This document shows positions 45,359 through 57,600 of a stretch of DNA of 64,000 bases, one piece after another. Each line of letters starts with the position of its first letter. Positions within the stretch are counted from its first letter, which is position 1. Position numbers and translations under genes: made by a program. The stretch lies in contig CAIIXF020000012.1 in assembly GCA_903813345.2 (NCBI GenBank), forward strand, positions 32,308,501 through 32,372,500, in the 5' to 3' direction. The stretch is from Owenia fusiformis. Taxonomy: Eukaryota > Annelida > Polychaeta > Sabellida > Oweniidae. The notes beneath the pieces are model-generated. The model ran no database searches and was not told the origin of the DNA. It was given only the letters and a program-made list of their open reading frames with translations.

Positions 45359-45583
45359 CAATTTCCAATGAACATGCGTGACACATACGGGATTTGCGTG
45401 ACAAATCCGAACAAATTGCGTTCGGTTTTTTCCGGCGTTCGTATTTTTACCGTATCGTAAACATATTTCGAAAAAATTTCTACAGAAATATTTTTGCTTG
45501 ACAATTACCAGGTAAAATGCGTATTTTGCGTGACATTTTCTGTCACGCAAAAAAAACTGGCGTGACTTCAAATTATTCAGCAA

Positions 45584-45880
45584 ATGCGTGACAAATACGC
45601 AAATTGCGGGACAGTTGACAGGCCTGCATCATTTCATCAAGCTGAAAACACCATCATCCATTTGACGGAAGTTGTTGAAGTTCTTTCAGACATGAGGTTT
45701 AATGAAGAGGGTGTTTTGAACCTTACTATTGAGGAATATGAGAATTTATTCCAAACACCATCAGATGATGAAAATGATGAAATTGATGAACCTTTAGTGC
45801 AAAAAAAGGTGACAGGGGTATCTCGAGGAAATAGAAGGCAGACAAGGGTACCCTCATATCTTAATGATTATGTAAATTAA
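45584..45880 (+). CDS. Unrecognised acidic ORF inside the 5-kb element
   Basis: 97 codons from the first ATG, but an acceptor-like site (gttgacag) at about 45612-45619 suggests an exon that begins at FHQAENTIIHLTEVVEVLSD. It has an acidic stretch (SDDENDEIDE) and ends RRQTRVPSYLNDYVN. A basic-then-LxDYV tail like this is often seen at the C-terminus of retroelement polyproteins, but this alone is weak evidence. It could be the second exon of the protein starting at 44587. Confidence 0.4.
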   Translation: MRDKYANCGTVDRPASFHQAENTIIHLTEVVEVLSDMRFNEEGVLNLTIEEYENLFQTPSDDENDEIDEPLVQKKVTGVSRGNRRQTRVPSYLNDYVN

Positions 45881-45948
45881 TGATCATCATTCCTGAGTTA
45901 CATCATACATGTTCACTTGATTTTAAACTTTATAAATACTATTTATTA

Positions 45949-48270
45949 TTATGTCACCACTAAAAGTGGTGACATATTGTTATGGTCTCCGTTTTTTGCG
46001 ACGGCGGTTGGTGGTTGGAGGTTGGAGGTTGGCGTCCGGCGTCTGTAACAATTTCTTACAACTTACTATAACTTAACAAATACTGTTTAGACTGACTTCA
46101 ATTTTTTTTCTAAATCATCTACATGTTCTCAGAAGTTCAAATCTGACTTTAGATTTGACATTTGACCTTCAATGACCTTCTCAAGGTCAAAAAGGTCTTT
46201 TTTCAACTTGCTTCCCATTGACTAAATTTTTTTTCAAAATCATCTACATGTTCTCAGAAATTCAAATCTGACTTTAGATTTGACTTAAGATTTGACATTT
46301 GACGTTCAAATCTGACTTTAGATTTGACTTTAGATTTGACATTTGACCTTCAAATCTGACTTTAGATTTGACATTTGACCTTCAATGACCTTCTCAAGGT
46401 CAAAGAAGTCAAAAAGGTCTGTTTTCAACTTACTTCAAATTGACTAAATTTTTTTTTCAAAATCATCTACGTGTTCTCAGAAATTCAAATCTGACTTAAG
46501 ATTTGACTTAAGATTTGACATTTGACCTTCAATAACCTTCTCAAGGTAAAAAAGGTCAAAGGGTCTGTTTTCAACTTGCTTCAAATTGACTAAAAATCTT
46601 TTTCAAAATCATCTACGTGTTCTCAGAAATTCAAATCTGACTTTAGATTTGACTTTAGATTTGACATTTGACCTTCAATGACCTTCTCAAGGTCAAAAAG
46701 GTCTTTTTTCAACTTGCTTCAAATTGACAATTTTTTTTTTCAAAATCATCTACATGTTCTCAGAAATTCATTCTGACTTTAGATTTGACATTTGACCTTT
46801 AATGACCTTTTCAAGGTCAAAAAAGGTCTGTTTCAACTTGCTTCAAATTGACCAATTTTTTTTTCAAAATCATCTACATCTTTTCAGAAGTTCAAATTTG
46901 ACTTTAAAAGTTCTCAGAAGTTCAAATCTGACTTTAGATTTGACCTTTGACCTTCAATGACCTTCTCAAGGTCAAAAAGGTCTTTTTTCAACTTGCTTCA
47001 AATTGACTAATTTTTTTTTCAAAATCATCTACATGTTCTCAGAAGTTCAAATCTGACTTTAGATTTGACATTTGACCTTCAATGACCTTTTCAAGGTCAA
47101 AAAGGTCTTTTTTCAACTTGCTTCAAATTTACTTAAATTTTTTTTCAAAATCATCTACATGTTCTCAGAAATTCAAATCTGACTTTAGATTTGACATTTG
47201 ACCTTCAAATCTGACTTTAGATTTGACATTTGACCTTCAATGACCTTCTCAAGGTCAAAGAAGTCAAAAAGGTCTGTTTTCAACTTACTTCAAATTGACT
47301 AAATTTTTTTTTCAAAATCATCTACGTGTTCTCAGAAATTCAAATCTGACTTAAGATTTGACTTAAGATTTGACATTTGACCTTCAATAACCTTCTCAAG
47401 GTAAAAAAGGTCAAAAAGGTCTGTTTTCAACTTGCTTCAAATTGACTAAAAATCTTTTTCAAAATCATCTACGTGTTCTCAGAAATTCAAATCTGACTTT
47501 AGATTTGACTTTAGATTTGACATTTGACCTTCAATGACCTTCTCAAGGTCAAAAAGGTCTTTTTTCAACTTGCTTCAAATTGACAAATTTTTTTTCAAAA
47601 TCATCTACATGTTCTCAGAAATTCATTCTGACTTTAGATTTGACATTTGACCTTTAATGACCTTCTCAAGGTCAAAAAAGGTCAAAAAGGTCTGTTTCAA
47701 CTTGCTTCAAATTGACCAATTTTTTTTTTTCAAAATCATCTACATCTTTTCAGAAGTTCAAATTTGACTTTAAAAGTTCTCAGAAGTTCAAATCTGACTT
47801 TAGATTTGACCTTTGACCTTCAATGACCTTCTCAAGGTCAAAAAGGTCTTTTTTCAACTTGCTTCAAATTGACTAATTTTTTTTCAAAATCATCTACATG
47901 TTCTCAGAAGTTCAAATCTGACTTTAGATTTGACATTTGACCTTCAATGACCTTTTCAAGGTCAAAAAGGTCTTTTATCAACTTGCTTCAAATTTACTTA
48001 ATTTTTTTTTCAAAATCATCTACATGTTCTCAGAAGTTCAAATCTGACTTTACATTTGACATTTGACCTTCAATGACCTTCTCAATGTCAAAAAAAGTCA
48101 AAGAGGTATTTTTTCAACTTGCTTCAAATTGACGAATCTTTTTTTCAAAATCATCTACATGTTCTAAGAAGTTCAAATCAAACCTTCTTAAGGTCAAAAG
48201 GTATTTTCCAACTTGCTTTAAATTGACCAAATTGTTTTAGGTGGTGACATTTTGTCATGTTAATGCCTTG
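45949..48270. repeat. GTCACCAC-type element with an 855-bp higher-order array
   Basis: It starts tatgtcaccactaaaagtgg and closes ggtggtgacattttgtcatg then ttaatgccttgtt, the same ends as the short copies at 60893-61015 and 63246-63395. Between them about sixteen ~125-bp units alternate tttttttcaaaatcatctac, ttctcagaagttcaaatctg, actttagatttgacatttga and ccttctcaaggtcaaa. Units are grouped in a higher-order repeat: the rare caaagaagtc variant recurs at 46401 and 47256 (855 bp). Confidence 0.88.
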
Positions 48271-49150
48271 TTATAATTTATAACCTATCATATAGCATGT
48301 GAAAGCTGATTCAGTTGATCAGTGTTGCTAAACATCTCTACAAAAAGGTACCCATTTCTAAGTACATAATCTAAATGCAACCTTTTCTCAAACACCAACA
48401 CTGTACCTTGCTAAATGCAACAGTTACTTCCAAACATAACTTCACAAATTATGTTCCCATTTATCGATCATGACGATACATGTGTATGTGACCCATAAAT
48501 CCATACTGTATAAGGTTTTTTATGATATAAAGATTGTAAAGGTATATAACCTAGGATTGACTTTGGATGGGAGGACATTCATCATGAAACACCCTGAACA
48601 TAATTATGAAATCAATTGATATTATATGTAGGCTAACTATTATTTACTATTGTTAAGGTAAGCCAGTATGTTTTTGGCAATCCTCATTGAAGTCATGCTA
48701 CTTTCAATTATTAATAACTTGATCCAACATTGTCCACAAAGAATACACTTTATAGACAAGACAAGAGTGTAGAGATGTTTAAAAATATGAGAACTTTCAG
48801 TGATCTACTTTCAGTAGTTTCAAAAGAAGTAGGTCACCAATTTTTAAACATTTTATTGAAACTGGCAAACAAAACTTCTATGTGGAAATGAATTATTTAA
48901 GGTCAATTGACATAAGTCATAAGAAAGAAGTACATTAAGTTGTACAATTTGTCTTCTTGACAATAATATGGAGTTACAGAATTTTTGACCATGGGGTTGT
49001 GTCCAAAATGAATATTGTTGATAATGTATAAAATGGAATTATTGTGGTCTAATTATGTGCACTGTGCAGTCTATTTGCCTCATAATAATATATTTGGTAG
49101 TACATGGATTCCCTCCTAATATTATTTCCTTATAAATATCCAAACATTAA
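48271..49150. other. Non-coding interior of the 5-kb element
   Basis: About 0.9 kb of AT-rich sequence without ORF, tandem repeat or motif that I can name. Confidence 0.5.
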
Positions 49151-50064
49151 TCAACAGCAGTTTCAAAATTATCGTATATTGTATTTCACCTAAAATATCG
49201 TATATGGTATAAGAGAGGCAAAAAATATTGTATATGGTGAAAAAATATTGTATATGGTATAAGAGGGCTGAAAAATATTGTATATGGACTTCCAAGACCC
49301 CCTATACACCCCCCCCTCAGGTCGGCTGTGTTGATCAAAAATATTACAGAACATGTGATATCCATCATTCTATAAAGAAATTGCAATAAGACACCATTTA
49401 TTCCATGATGATGATGATACACAAAATGTTGAAAATTTGCAAAGTGGTTCTTCAAAGGTCAACTTTGCGAATTTTCAACATTTTGTGGCAAAATAAAGTC
49501 TTACATTTGAATTTGTATTCAAATATTTCCAATGGATTGATAAGTACTTTATCTTTCATTTAACACCAAAACAGGTCCAACGGGCCACATCGAAGCTTGC
49601 AGTATGTAATCAAAAAATATTTTTGTTCTGTCAAGCTTTATATATCAAGTTTTCATCAATGCCAATGAAAGATGGCGAAGTAGTTTTTTTACATGATACA
49701 TTCACTTTTATTATAGAAGTGTCGCCATCTTTTAAATCAAGGGTAATTTAAAACATGCACTTTGTCAAAAATGTGCATGCACTTCTAATGATCTCTGAAC
49801 TTCAAATGCCATTTTCTATGTGAGTTATTTTTTCCTTGGTTTAATATTACTGCGGATCAAACTTTGTATCATATTTAATTGAAAGAATATCTTATTATAT
49901 TCTCCAGCACTTTTATTTTTAAGTAATTCAATGTCTAAAATTATCAATAAAAATTCATGCAAATCATATGTATGTTACTATTCTAGTACATGTGGTATTG
50001 AATTGAATTCTTTACACATATCATTATGTGAATCGTGATAGCTGAAAGTTACACAAGTTAAATC

Positions 50065-50275
50065 ATTCCAGTGATCTCCCCAGCATTGAAGCAAGTGGGC
50101 GCAGCGCTGCCCCCACCTGAGATTTTGAAAATAGGATTGAACCCACCTGAAAATCCATTTGCACCCACCTCGAAAATCATGGAATATGGGCATAATTTAA
50201 CCAATTTTGGTCTGACTTGTGAAAATGAGAATTGTGCACCCACTTGAGAAAAAACCTGTGGGGATCACTGCATTC
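50065..50275. mobile_element. Dispersed repeat (cagtgatctcc family)
   Basis: From ccagtgatctccccagcatt to cctgtggggatcactg, whose ends are themselves inverted (cagtgatc / gatcactg). Copies are at 22575-22745 and 43660-43795. Confidence 0.75.
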
Positions 50276-50439
50276 CATACTGGGGTATAAATGGAAAGTG
50301 AATATTATTGGTTTTATACCCATAGGCAATACAATATTTCCCTTTGTCCGTTCCTAAATTCCATATTCAATGCCTCCTAGTAAATAAAACATATTTGGTG
50401 ATATTTTACAATATCTAAATAATTCTTAAACCTACATTT

Positions 50440-50880
50440 TCTTGTCTTAGATTTAGTGATTTTGTTCAGGGCTTAATCCTATATTTAGTGGTATTGGAGT
50501 TTATTCCTATATTTAGTAATTGTTCTGAGTTTAATCCTATATTTAGCGATATTGTGAAGCATGTAATCCTATATTTAGTGATATTGTCCAGCTTTAATAC
50601 TATATTCAGTAGTATTGTCTTAGATTTAGTGATATTGTCCAGTTGTTTAATCACACATTTAGTGCATCATGGTAAGCCACACCCTCTCCATCTCTATCCT
50701 TCTGGATAGGTTAGTGATATTGTCCAGAGGTTAATTCTACATTTAGTGATATTGTCCAGAGTTTAATCTTATATTTAGTGATATTGTCCAATGTTAATCC
50801 TATATTCAGTGATATTATTCTGAGTTTAATCCTATATTCAGTTATATTGTTCAGAGTGATTATTCTATATTATTTAGTGA
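50440..50880. repeat. ~31-bp array running into the ARL6IP4 stop codon
   Basis: About 13 copies of tttaatcctatatttagtga plus tattgtccagag, some degenerate. On the minus strand the unit reads ctctggacaatatcactaaa; the ARL6IP4 coding end reads ctggattatatcactaa, which is the outermost unit and supplies the last codons and the TAA. Confidence 0.85.
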
Positions 50881-53800
50881 TATAATCCAGTGTGTTTCTG
50901 AAATGATCTTCCATCTGCCAAAGTAGCTGCCTGAAAGGGAAAAAAAACAAATAAATTAGTGTTAATAAGTTAGGACCAAAAGGTTTTATAGAAAAAACTC
51001 TGCTCGTAGTCGAAAAGGGTATACAATTAGATTGTATTAAGGAGTTCAGTGCAAAGCTGGGGCCAATTTTGGAATTTTCTTCATTGATTCGGAAAAAATG
51101 AGACGAAAGGACACGCTATATCGTAGACTTGACACAATCTGAAACAATTTTTCATAATCATGTTGACTACAGTTCTCTCTATGCACCACTTGTACTAAGA
51201 CTACACCACCAACCTTATTGATTTCCTTCTGTCTCTTCTTGCTGACAATCTCTTCAATCACTTCACCATCTCCTTTAATCAACCTGGTTCTACCAGACTC
51301 CTCATCATAAACATGTCTGGTTACACTCTGCTTTTTGTCCCATTGTTCCTTTGTCATTGGAGCCATGCTGCGAGATGACTCTCTCTTCGCCTTTTCTATA
51401 AAGCGTTGAAGATATGTATTTTTTAACATGTTTTAATTCCATTTATTCACTAAAGTATTCATCGCCAACCTTTCATAAAATTTGTAATTTTGTAATTGTT
51501 TCAAGTTCATTTTATTGTCAAAGTAAATGCTTTTGTCTTTAGGAAATTACAAAATAATTTTAACCAAAATTACTTGTTTAGGTGAATGGAGGATAGTATT
51601 TTCAAACATCAGGTTACTTGAGTTTATATTTTCATATGACACCATAACTTTGTGTCATCACATCATAGTCAGCCGACATTTTTCATGACATCATAACATC
51701 TTCCATGACACCCCGACATTGACATTTTACACACAAAAATTTATTCCTTCTTACCAAAATTAGGCCCAATGTCACCATCCCCTCCACCAGGATTAGCCAT
51801 CCCTGCCATTGCCAGAAGCTTATTCTGAATACCATCCAGGCTTGGCTTTGATTTGTTGCCACTTTTAAGCAATTTTTCAGATTTTCTTTTTTCCTTCTTC
51901 AGCTTTTTCTTCAGTTTTTTCATCTTCTTTTTCTCCTTTTTCTTCTTGTCTTTCTTGCGTTTTTTCTTTCGTCTTCTTTCCTCTTCACTAGACGAGGAAG
52001 AGTAAGATGAGGATGATGAGGATGACCTGGCCCTGAAAGAGTTAAATATGAATTATCATCTGGCCTTGGAAGAGTTAAACATAAAGGACAGTGCAACCCC
52101 AGAGGAGTTTTAAACATAAATGATGATCTAGCCCTGAAAGAGTTAAACATTAATTATCATCTGACCTTGGAAGAGTTAAACATTAAGGACAATGCAACCC
52201 CAGAAGAGTTTTAAACATAAATGATGATCTGGCCCTGGAACAGTTCATCATTTATGATGATCTGGCTATGAAAGAGTAAAACATTCATGATCTACCGTGG
52301 AAGAGTTAATCATAAATGATGATCCAGCCCTGGAAAAGTTAAACATTAATTATCAGCTGGACCTGGCAGAGTTAAACACAATAATTATGATCTTTGAGAA
52401 GTTCAACTTTAATTATGATCATAAATGATGATCTAGCCCTGTAAGAGTTAAACATTAGTTATGATCTGGCCCTGGAAGAGTTACACATTAATTATCATCT
52501 GGATCATGAACAAATGGGATTTCATAAGACAATCATAGAATACAATTAATTTAGCTACCTTTTCTTTTTCTTCTTTTTCCTTTCTGGTTCAGAATCTGAG
52601 CTATCCATATCACTATCAGATGTGGAATCATACCGAGCCTTGCGTTTTGCTTTTGAAGTATTATCCATTTGTTTTGTGTCTTTATCATTTTCAGACAGTC
52701 TGTTCATATCCTTTGTCATTGATCTGTGTTTTGGTGATACGCTAGTATTCCTTAATTTGGATGATGCCATCTTATTTGATTGGGATTCTTCTGATCTTCT
52801 TGGCCTACTTAAATCCCTATTTTCACTGGATGATTGTTTATTTGAATTAACTTCTTGTTTATCTCTAGATTCCCTTGAAGTGTAAGATTCCTTAGTTTCT
52901 TTTGCATTGCCTCGGTCATCATGTGATTCTGACCTTCCATTTGACCTTGATGACCTCCCATGGAATTTAGAGCTAGTAGATGAGTCGCGTCTTTGTCTTT
53001 TTGGAGAAACTAATTCAGTCTTTGATTTTTCATCCAGTCTCGAAGATTTATTTTTTGCATTATCTTGTGATACTGATCTTTTACGAGAACAATCATATTG
53101 TGGCTGGGGAGATCGCGATCTAGATCTTTCACTTCCACTACTGGACTTAGATCTTCGAAGTGTTTTCTTGCTGTTTCTGGAAGTATCAGGTCTTGATTTT
53201 CTCTTTGAATTTTCAGATTGGTAAATTTCTTCAGTACCTGTTCTGTGTTTCTTCAATTTTTCATCCTTAGGATATAGTTTCTCACGGGACACTGATCTAT
53301 CATATGACTGGTGCCTCTGTCTGTTCGATGAATCATTCCTTTCTCTTGATTTGGACCTTTTAGGAGATCGAGATTGTTCTCTCCGTCTTAATTTTTTATC
53401 ACTTGATTCGGAGATGTATCTTTCTTTTTTCAATGTCTCATATTTTTCTTTTGATTGAGGTCTTTTTTTCCTAATTGGTGAACTTGATTCTTCTCTTGAA
53501 TAAGATCTTTCTTTTGACCTTTTGACCTCTCTTGATCTTGACCTTTTACGTGAATGTGACCTTGAACCTCTTGATCTAGTTTTGGAATACTTCTCCTTTG
53601 ACTTTGACCTGGAAGTATGCCTCTTATGTTTGTCTCTGGATCGCTCTCTATCCCTCGACCTGGATCTATGCTTGTTTCTATCATTCGACCTGGACCTTTG
53701 CTTGTTTCGGTCTCTAGACCTGGACCTATACTTATTTCGATTCCTGGAGTTGGAGAGCTCCTTGGAAAGAGACCGTGAATGTCTTCTAGTTTTTCGAGAT

Positions 53801-53929
53801 CTTTCCCTTGAATAAGACCTTGATCTCCTATGATCCCTTGACCTAGATCTACGATCTCTTGATCTCGACCTATGATCTCTTGACTTACGATCCCTAGATC
53901 TTGATCTGGATCGTCCACCCATTTTGTAT
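50874..53929 (-). CDS. ARL6IP4: ARL6IP4 (SR-rich nuclear protein, SRp25-like)
   Basis: Four exons with matching phases: 53929-52559 (ATG at 53920-53922), 52032-51755, 51395-51214 and 50930-50874 (TAA at 50874-50876), giving 626 residues. Exon 1 is an RS-rich region ([20 protein letters not shown] and similar) ending in poly-Lys. Exon 2 has a Ser run, EEERRRKKK, and Lys-rich stretches. Exon 3 carries the conserved tail [20 protein letters not shown] then [20 protein letters not shown]; exon 4 ends [14 protein letters not shown]. This tail is diagnostic of ARL6IP4, a nuclear-speckle protein linked to splicing. The protein is longer than vertebrate forms because of the RS region. An acceptor just before the ATG (tgatttcag) implies a non-coding first exon nearer 54000-54600. 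Confidence 0.93.
52033..52500. repeat. ~32-bp array copying the ARL6IP4 exon-2 acceptor
   Basis: Degenerate copies of ggccctgaaagagttaaaca (plus ttaattatcatct). On the minus strand the unit contains tttaactctttcag and the first bases of exon 2 (ggccag), so the acceptor is repeated about 12 times across intron 1. Confidence 0.82.
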
Positions 53930-54640
53930 CTGAAATCAAAATAAAACAATGTACAATTGAAACAAGCTACATATACTGCGACACTTATAGGTAGGAGTGG
54001 CACTTGATACCAATGCTCTGATCCCACATCTGACACCAATGTAATGACCCGAGGGCGCCCCAGGGGAATGAAGATTACATTACATTACACATGTACATTA
54101 CACACGTATTAGAACTTCATTTCGTTGCCTGTGATTTCTGCTTTTACAATTTTTTGAAAATGTTCGACCTAAATTCCTAAGATGTGCAAAAGATATGACA
54201 TCCCTAGCAAATAGAGTACAATGAATGGTACTTTATCAACAATTATACAGGTGAATAATAATACCTGGTGCAGCTATTGCTTAAAAATTCACCAAAACAT
54301 GGACAGATTTAGAACAGATCTAAAAAGTACATGTGTAGTGACCTTGAGGTCAAATAACACAAGTTATCCACTAATAATTAAATTATGATTTATTACTTGA
54401 AGTCACAAAATATATATCTTAAAAAACATCAACAATTCATATTCGAGAAATATTTGATAACAGAAGTATTTAATTCCATTTCATTACGTTAATTAATTGA
54501 TTTTATTGTCAAAATTTAGGGTATAAAGTTTTTGACATGACAAGTTTTAAATCCAAGATGGCGGATCGTGTTGCTAAAACAAAATTTGAAACTTGAAAAA
54601 TGGCTATAAACTCAGACTTCTTTAATCAATTACAATTAAA
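53930..54640. promoter_or_regulatory. Divergent ARL6IP4-LRRC43 promoter region
   Basis: The two genes start on opposite strands with about 0.7 kb between their first recognised coding exons. A perfect YY1-type motif, aagatggcgg, sits at 54555-54564, 77 bases before the LRRC43 ATG. A fragment of the tRNA-bearing element (tgtaatgacccgagggcgcc) lies at about 54042-54068. A shared promoter is inferred from the spacing. Confidence 0.55.
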
Positions 54641-57600
54641 ATGACAGCAATAGCAGCAACACCAGCATTTGCAGCATTTGAAACGCAGCTTAGAACGCTG
54701 TGTTTAACAGAATTCCCATGCGGAGGTGGTAGTTGGGTAAGATTTATTTTTTGAAATTATTTCGATTTTTAATTTTATTTTTACTTTAGCATATTACCTG
54801 ATTACAGTACACATCAGCCAATTACATTGGACATTATATAAAAATCATCCAGAAAATACAGACCATTTATTCTATTGCCTGTCATTATATAATCATATCG
54901 GCTGGCATGGAGACCAGGAGGATTGTCTCCCAGTATTGGCCTTATAGGTCATGTAAAGTCAAATTCATAATTCCATTGAGTATTTTGAATCTACAAAATA
55001 AGCAATCAAAGGACCACATTGAATCAGTATATAAGAAATAGAAACATTCATACATGGCCTAACTTTTGTATATTTTGGTTTGATTTGTAATTCGGCTATC
55101 ACATGTATGGCCTTCTATATTTTGATGCTTCTCTGCCATGTTATTTTTGGAAAAATTAATATGGCTGAAAAAATTACAAAAGGCCACAGCTTTTCTGCAC
55201 ATTAGACCTACATGTAAGTATCTGAAATATACAAAAGTTATAGGCCTTGTACGTGTACATATGTTTCTATGTTTCGATCCATAAACTGTTGCAATATATG
55301 TCATTTTATTGATTATTTTTAAGTTCAAAGTACTCAATAGAATTTTGAATATGACCGTACCTTACAAAACATTTCAAAATACAAGAAATTATCAAAGTAC
55401 ATGTATTAGTTTAAACCTTTTGGATTGCTATTATGACATGTCTGACAAAAGGAATATGAAGAATAATCAGAAGGCATATAAAAGTTTAACACCAAGTTTC
55501 AAAAAGTGTAATTAATAAAAATCTCTATATGTAGGACTAGTTTACATACAAAAATGTACATATGAGATAAATATATACATGTATTTACATGTACATGTAC
55601 ATGTACCAGCATCATACAATTCAATATTTGATTTCGTATTTGAATGTTAATGAATGATGTGCAGCGTTGTACTCTCATATAATCATGGATTTGTTCCATT
55701 CCATCCCTTATCCAAAACCCTAATAAAACATACCTTACGTATCAGAAACTTGTCCATAAATATTACACGTAGGTTAAGATAGCAAGATGGCCAGTAGCCA
55801 GGGTGGGTTCGCAGGGTTCGGGCCGGCGACCCCCCCCCCCCCCCCCCCCCCCCGGCCAAAAATTATTTCAAAATCATGCAGTTTTTCACCATTTTGAGCA
55901 CTTCTCAAGTGATTTTAGTCATATTTGTCCATAATTGTCAAATATGAACCCCCTGAAAATTTTTGAAAACTTAACCCCCCTTGGCGAATCCTGGCTACGC
56001 CTAATTACACTGTTATAGACTGTAATATTTTCTCCTCGTTGCTTTAAATCTGATGTTATTCATTACAGAGAGAAACTGAAGGAAAATCACTTGCAAAGAA
56101 GACCAAAGGAACAGGAAACAGAGTATCCAACCATTTTTCTGTGACACTAAAAGGTAAACTAATTGCATTGGACAATTGTATTTGATAGATGATCTTCAGT
56201 ACATATGAAATAAGGGAGCATTTCCAAAGATTAATGTTGGAAAATTAACTGTATTTCACCAGCAAGGGGAGAGGGGGTCATCAGCCTTAAAAGTTAGCTT
56301 TCTAACATCATTCCCAGGAATTTTATGAGTGCAAATTTTGTTGAATATAAACTCAGGATTATACAGTGAGATATGTTTATGCTGATACTGTAAAAAAATA
56401 TCAACATTTCTTAAACAATGGAAGGGGGTTCACAGATAAACTATTCAACAGTTAGTTATCCTACATTGAACTTTTGAGATGCTCCAAAATGTGCAGAAAT
56501 ATGAGGACAAATTTTGGTTGAACTATGCCATAGATCATTCAATTTGAGAAAGGGTAGCTGGAAATAGTTCTAAAATGGCTGCCAGGGGTACAATATTTCT
56601 GATTTTTACACATGTAACAAAGTCTTTTGACATATCATATTTAGTGTAATTTTAGAGGTGTTGAGCTTTTCATTACATTTCACTTTCTAAAGTTCACAAA
56701 ATAAAGTGTTCCATGTAGTAAGTTACAAGTGTTCACATACCATGAAGTGTTTATATTTTAGTTCAACATCTGATCATTTTCTTAATTATGCAGATTACGG
56801 GGCCCAGCATGAAAAGACAGAGCTCTTAGAGGAATATGTAAAAGCCAAGAAGTCGCCCTGGAACCTGGATTATAGCTGGAGTGATGAAGCGAAACAATTG
56901 CGGGAAATAGCAGTGAAATCACCATGGTTGATTGACGACAAATTCATTCTAAGTCACTTTAAAACTCTACGTATTGTAGATAAAAATGTGAGATCTTAGG
57001 GGTGATGTCAAAGTTTGAAATGCATGTTCAAAATAGTTATGTATCTTAGGGATGATGTCAAAGTATCAATTGTTCAAAATAATTAAGTATCTTAGGGGTG
57101 ATGTTTGAGCATCAATTGTTCAAAGTAGCTGAGACTAACATAAATTTTATGATGGTCTCAGAAAGTAGTTATAGCATCTTTGGGGTGAGGTAAAATAATC
57201 GAAGTCCTAAATTTTATTATATTATTTGTATTAGTTCACATTATTTAAGATCATAAAAGAAGAATTGGAGATTATTGCGCTGATTAAAACATACTTAATA
57301 AAATAAATTTTAAATATAATATTTTGTGTGGAAAATTTGAAGGAGAAACAACATCACAATTTGACTAATTATTTCACATTTTTTCTTTTTAGGTGTCTGA
57401 AGTTGACCCTAATTTACTGCAATTTCCCAATTTGGAAGAATTGACGCTCACAGCAAACCTCTTGGAGACAGTGAACTCACGCAACCTTCCCCCAAACCTA
57501 CATGTACGTAATCGTAAAGCTTAGAGCTAGAATAATAGGTGAAAATACACAGAATTCATAGGACTGGTGATCTTTTCTCATGTAAAAATATACATTCAAC

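Larger units (their letters stand above)
44337..49316. mobile_element. ~5-kb inverted-repeat element with 6-bp target duplication
   Basis: The left end gggggggtgtatag (44337) and right end ctatacacccccccc (to 49316) are inverted, and the hexamer TCAGGT flanks both (44331-44336 and 49317-49322). Just inside, both ends carry repeats of the atatggtataagag type in opposite orientation (44355-44480 and 49170-49290). Inside are two ORFs (44587-45171 and 45584-45880), a 47-base G run (45312-45358) and a GTCACCAC-type element with a large tandem array. No transposase is recognisable, so it is probably non-autonomous. Superfamily unknown. Confidence 0.6.

Noticed and set aside
45222-45583. Pro-rich minus-strand frames
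   Set aside because: They are translations of the 47-base G run.
52622-53939. Several + and - strand frames overlapping ARL6IP4 exon 1
   Set aside because: They are antisense or shifted frames of the RS-rich exon, whose repeated codons suppress stops.
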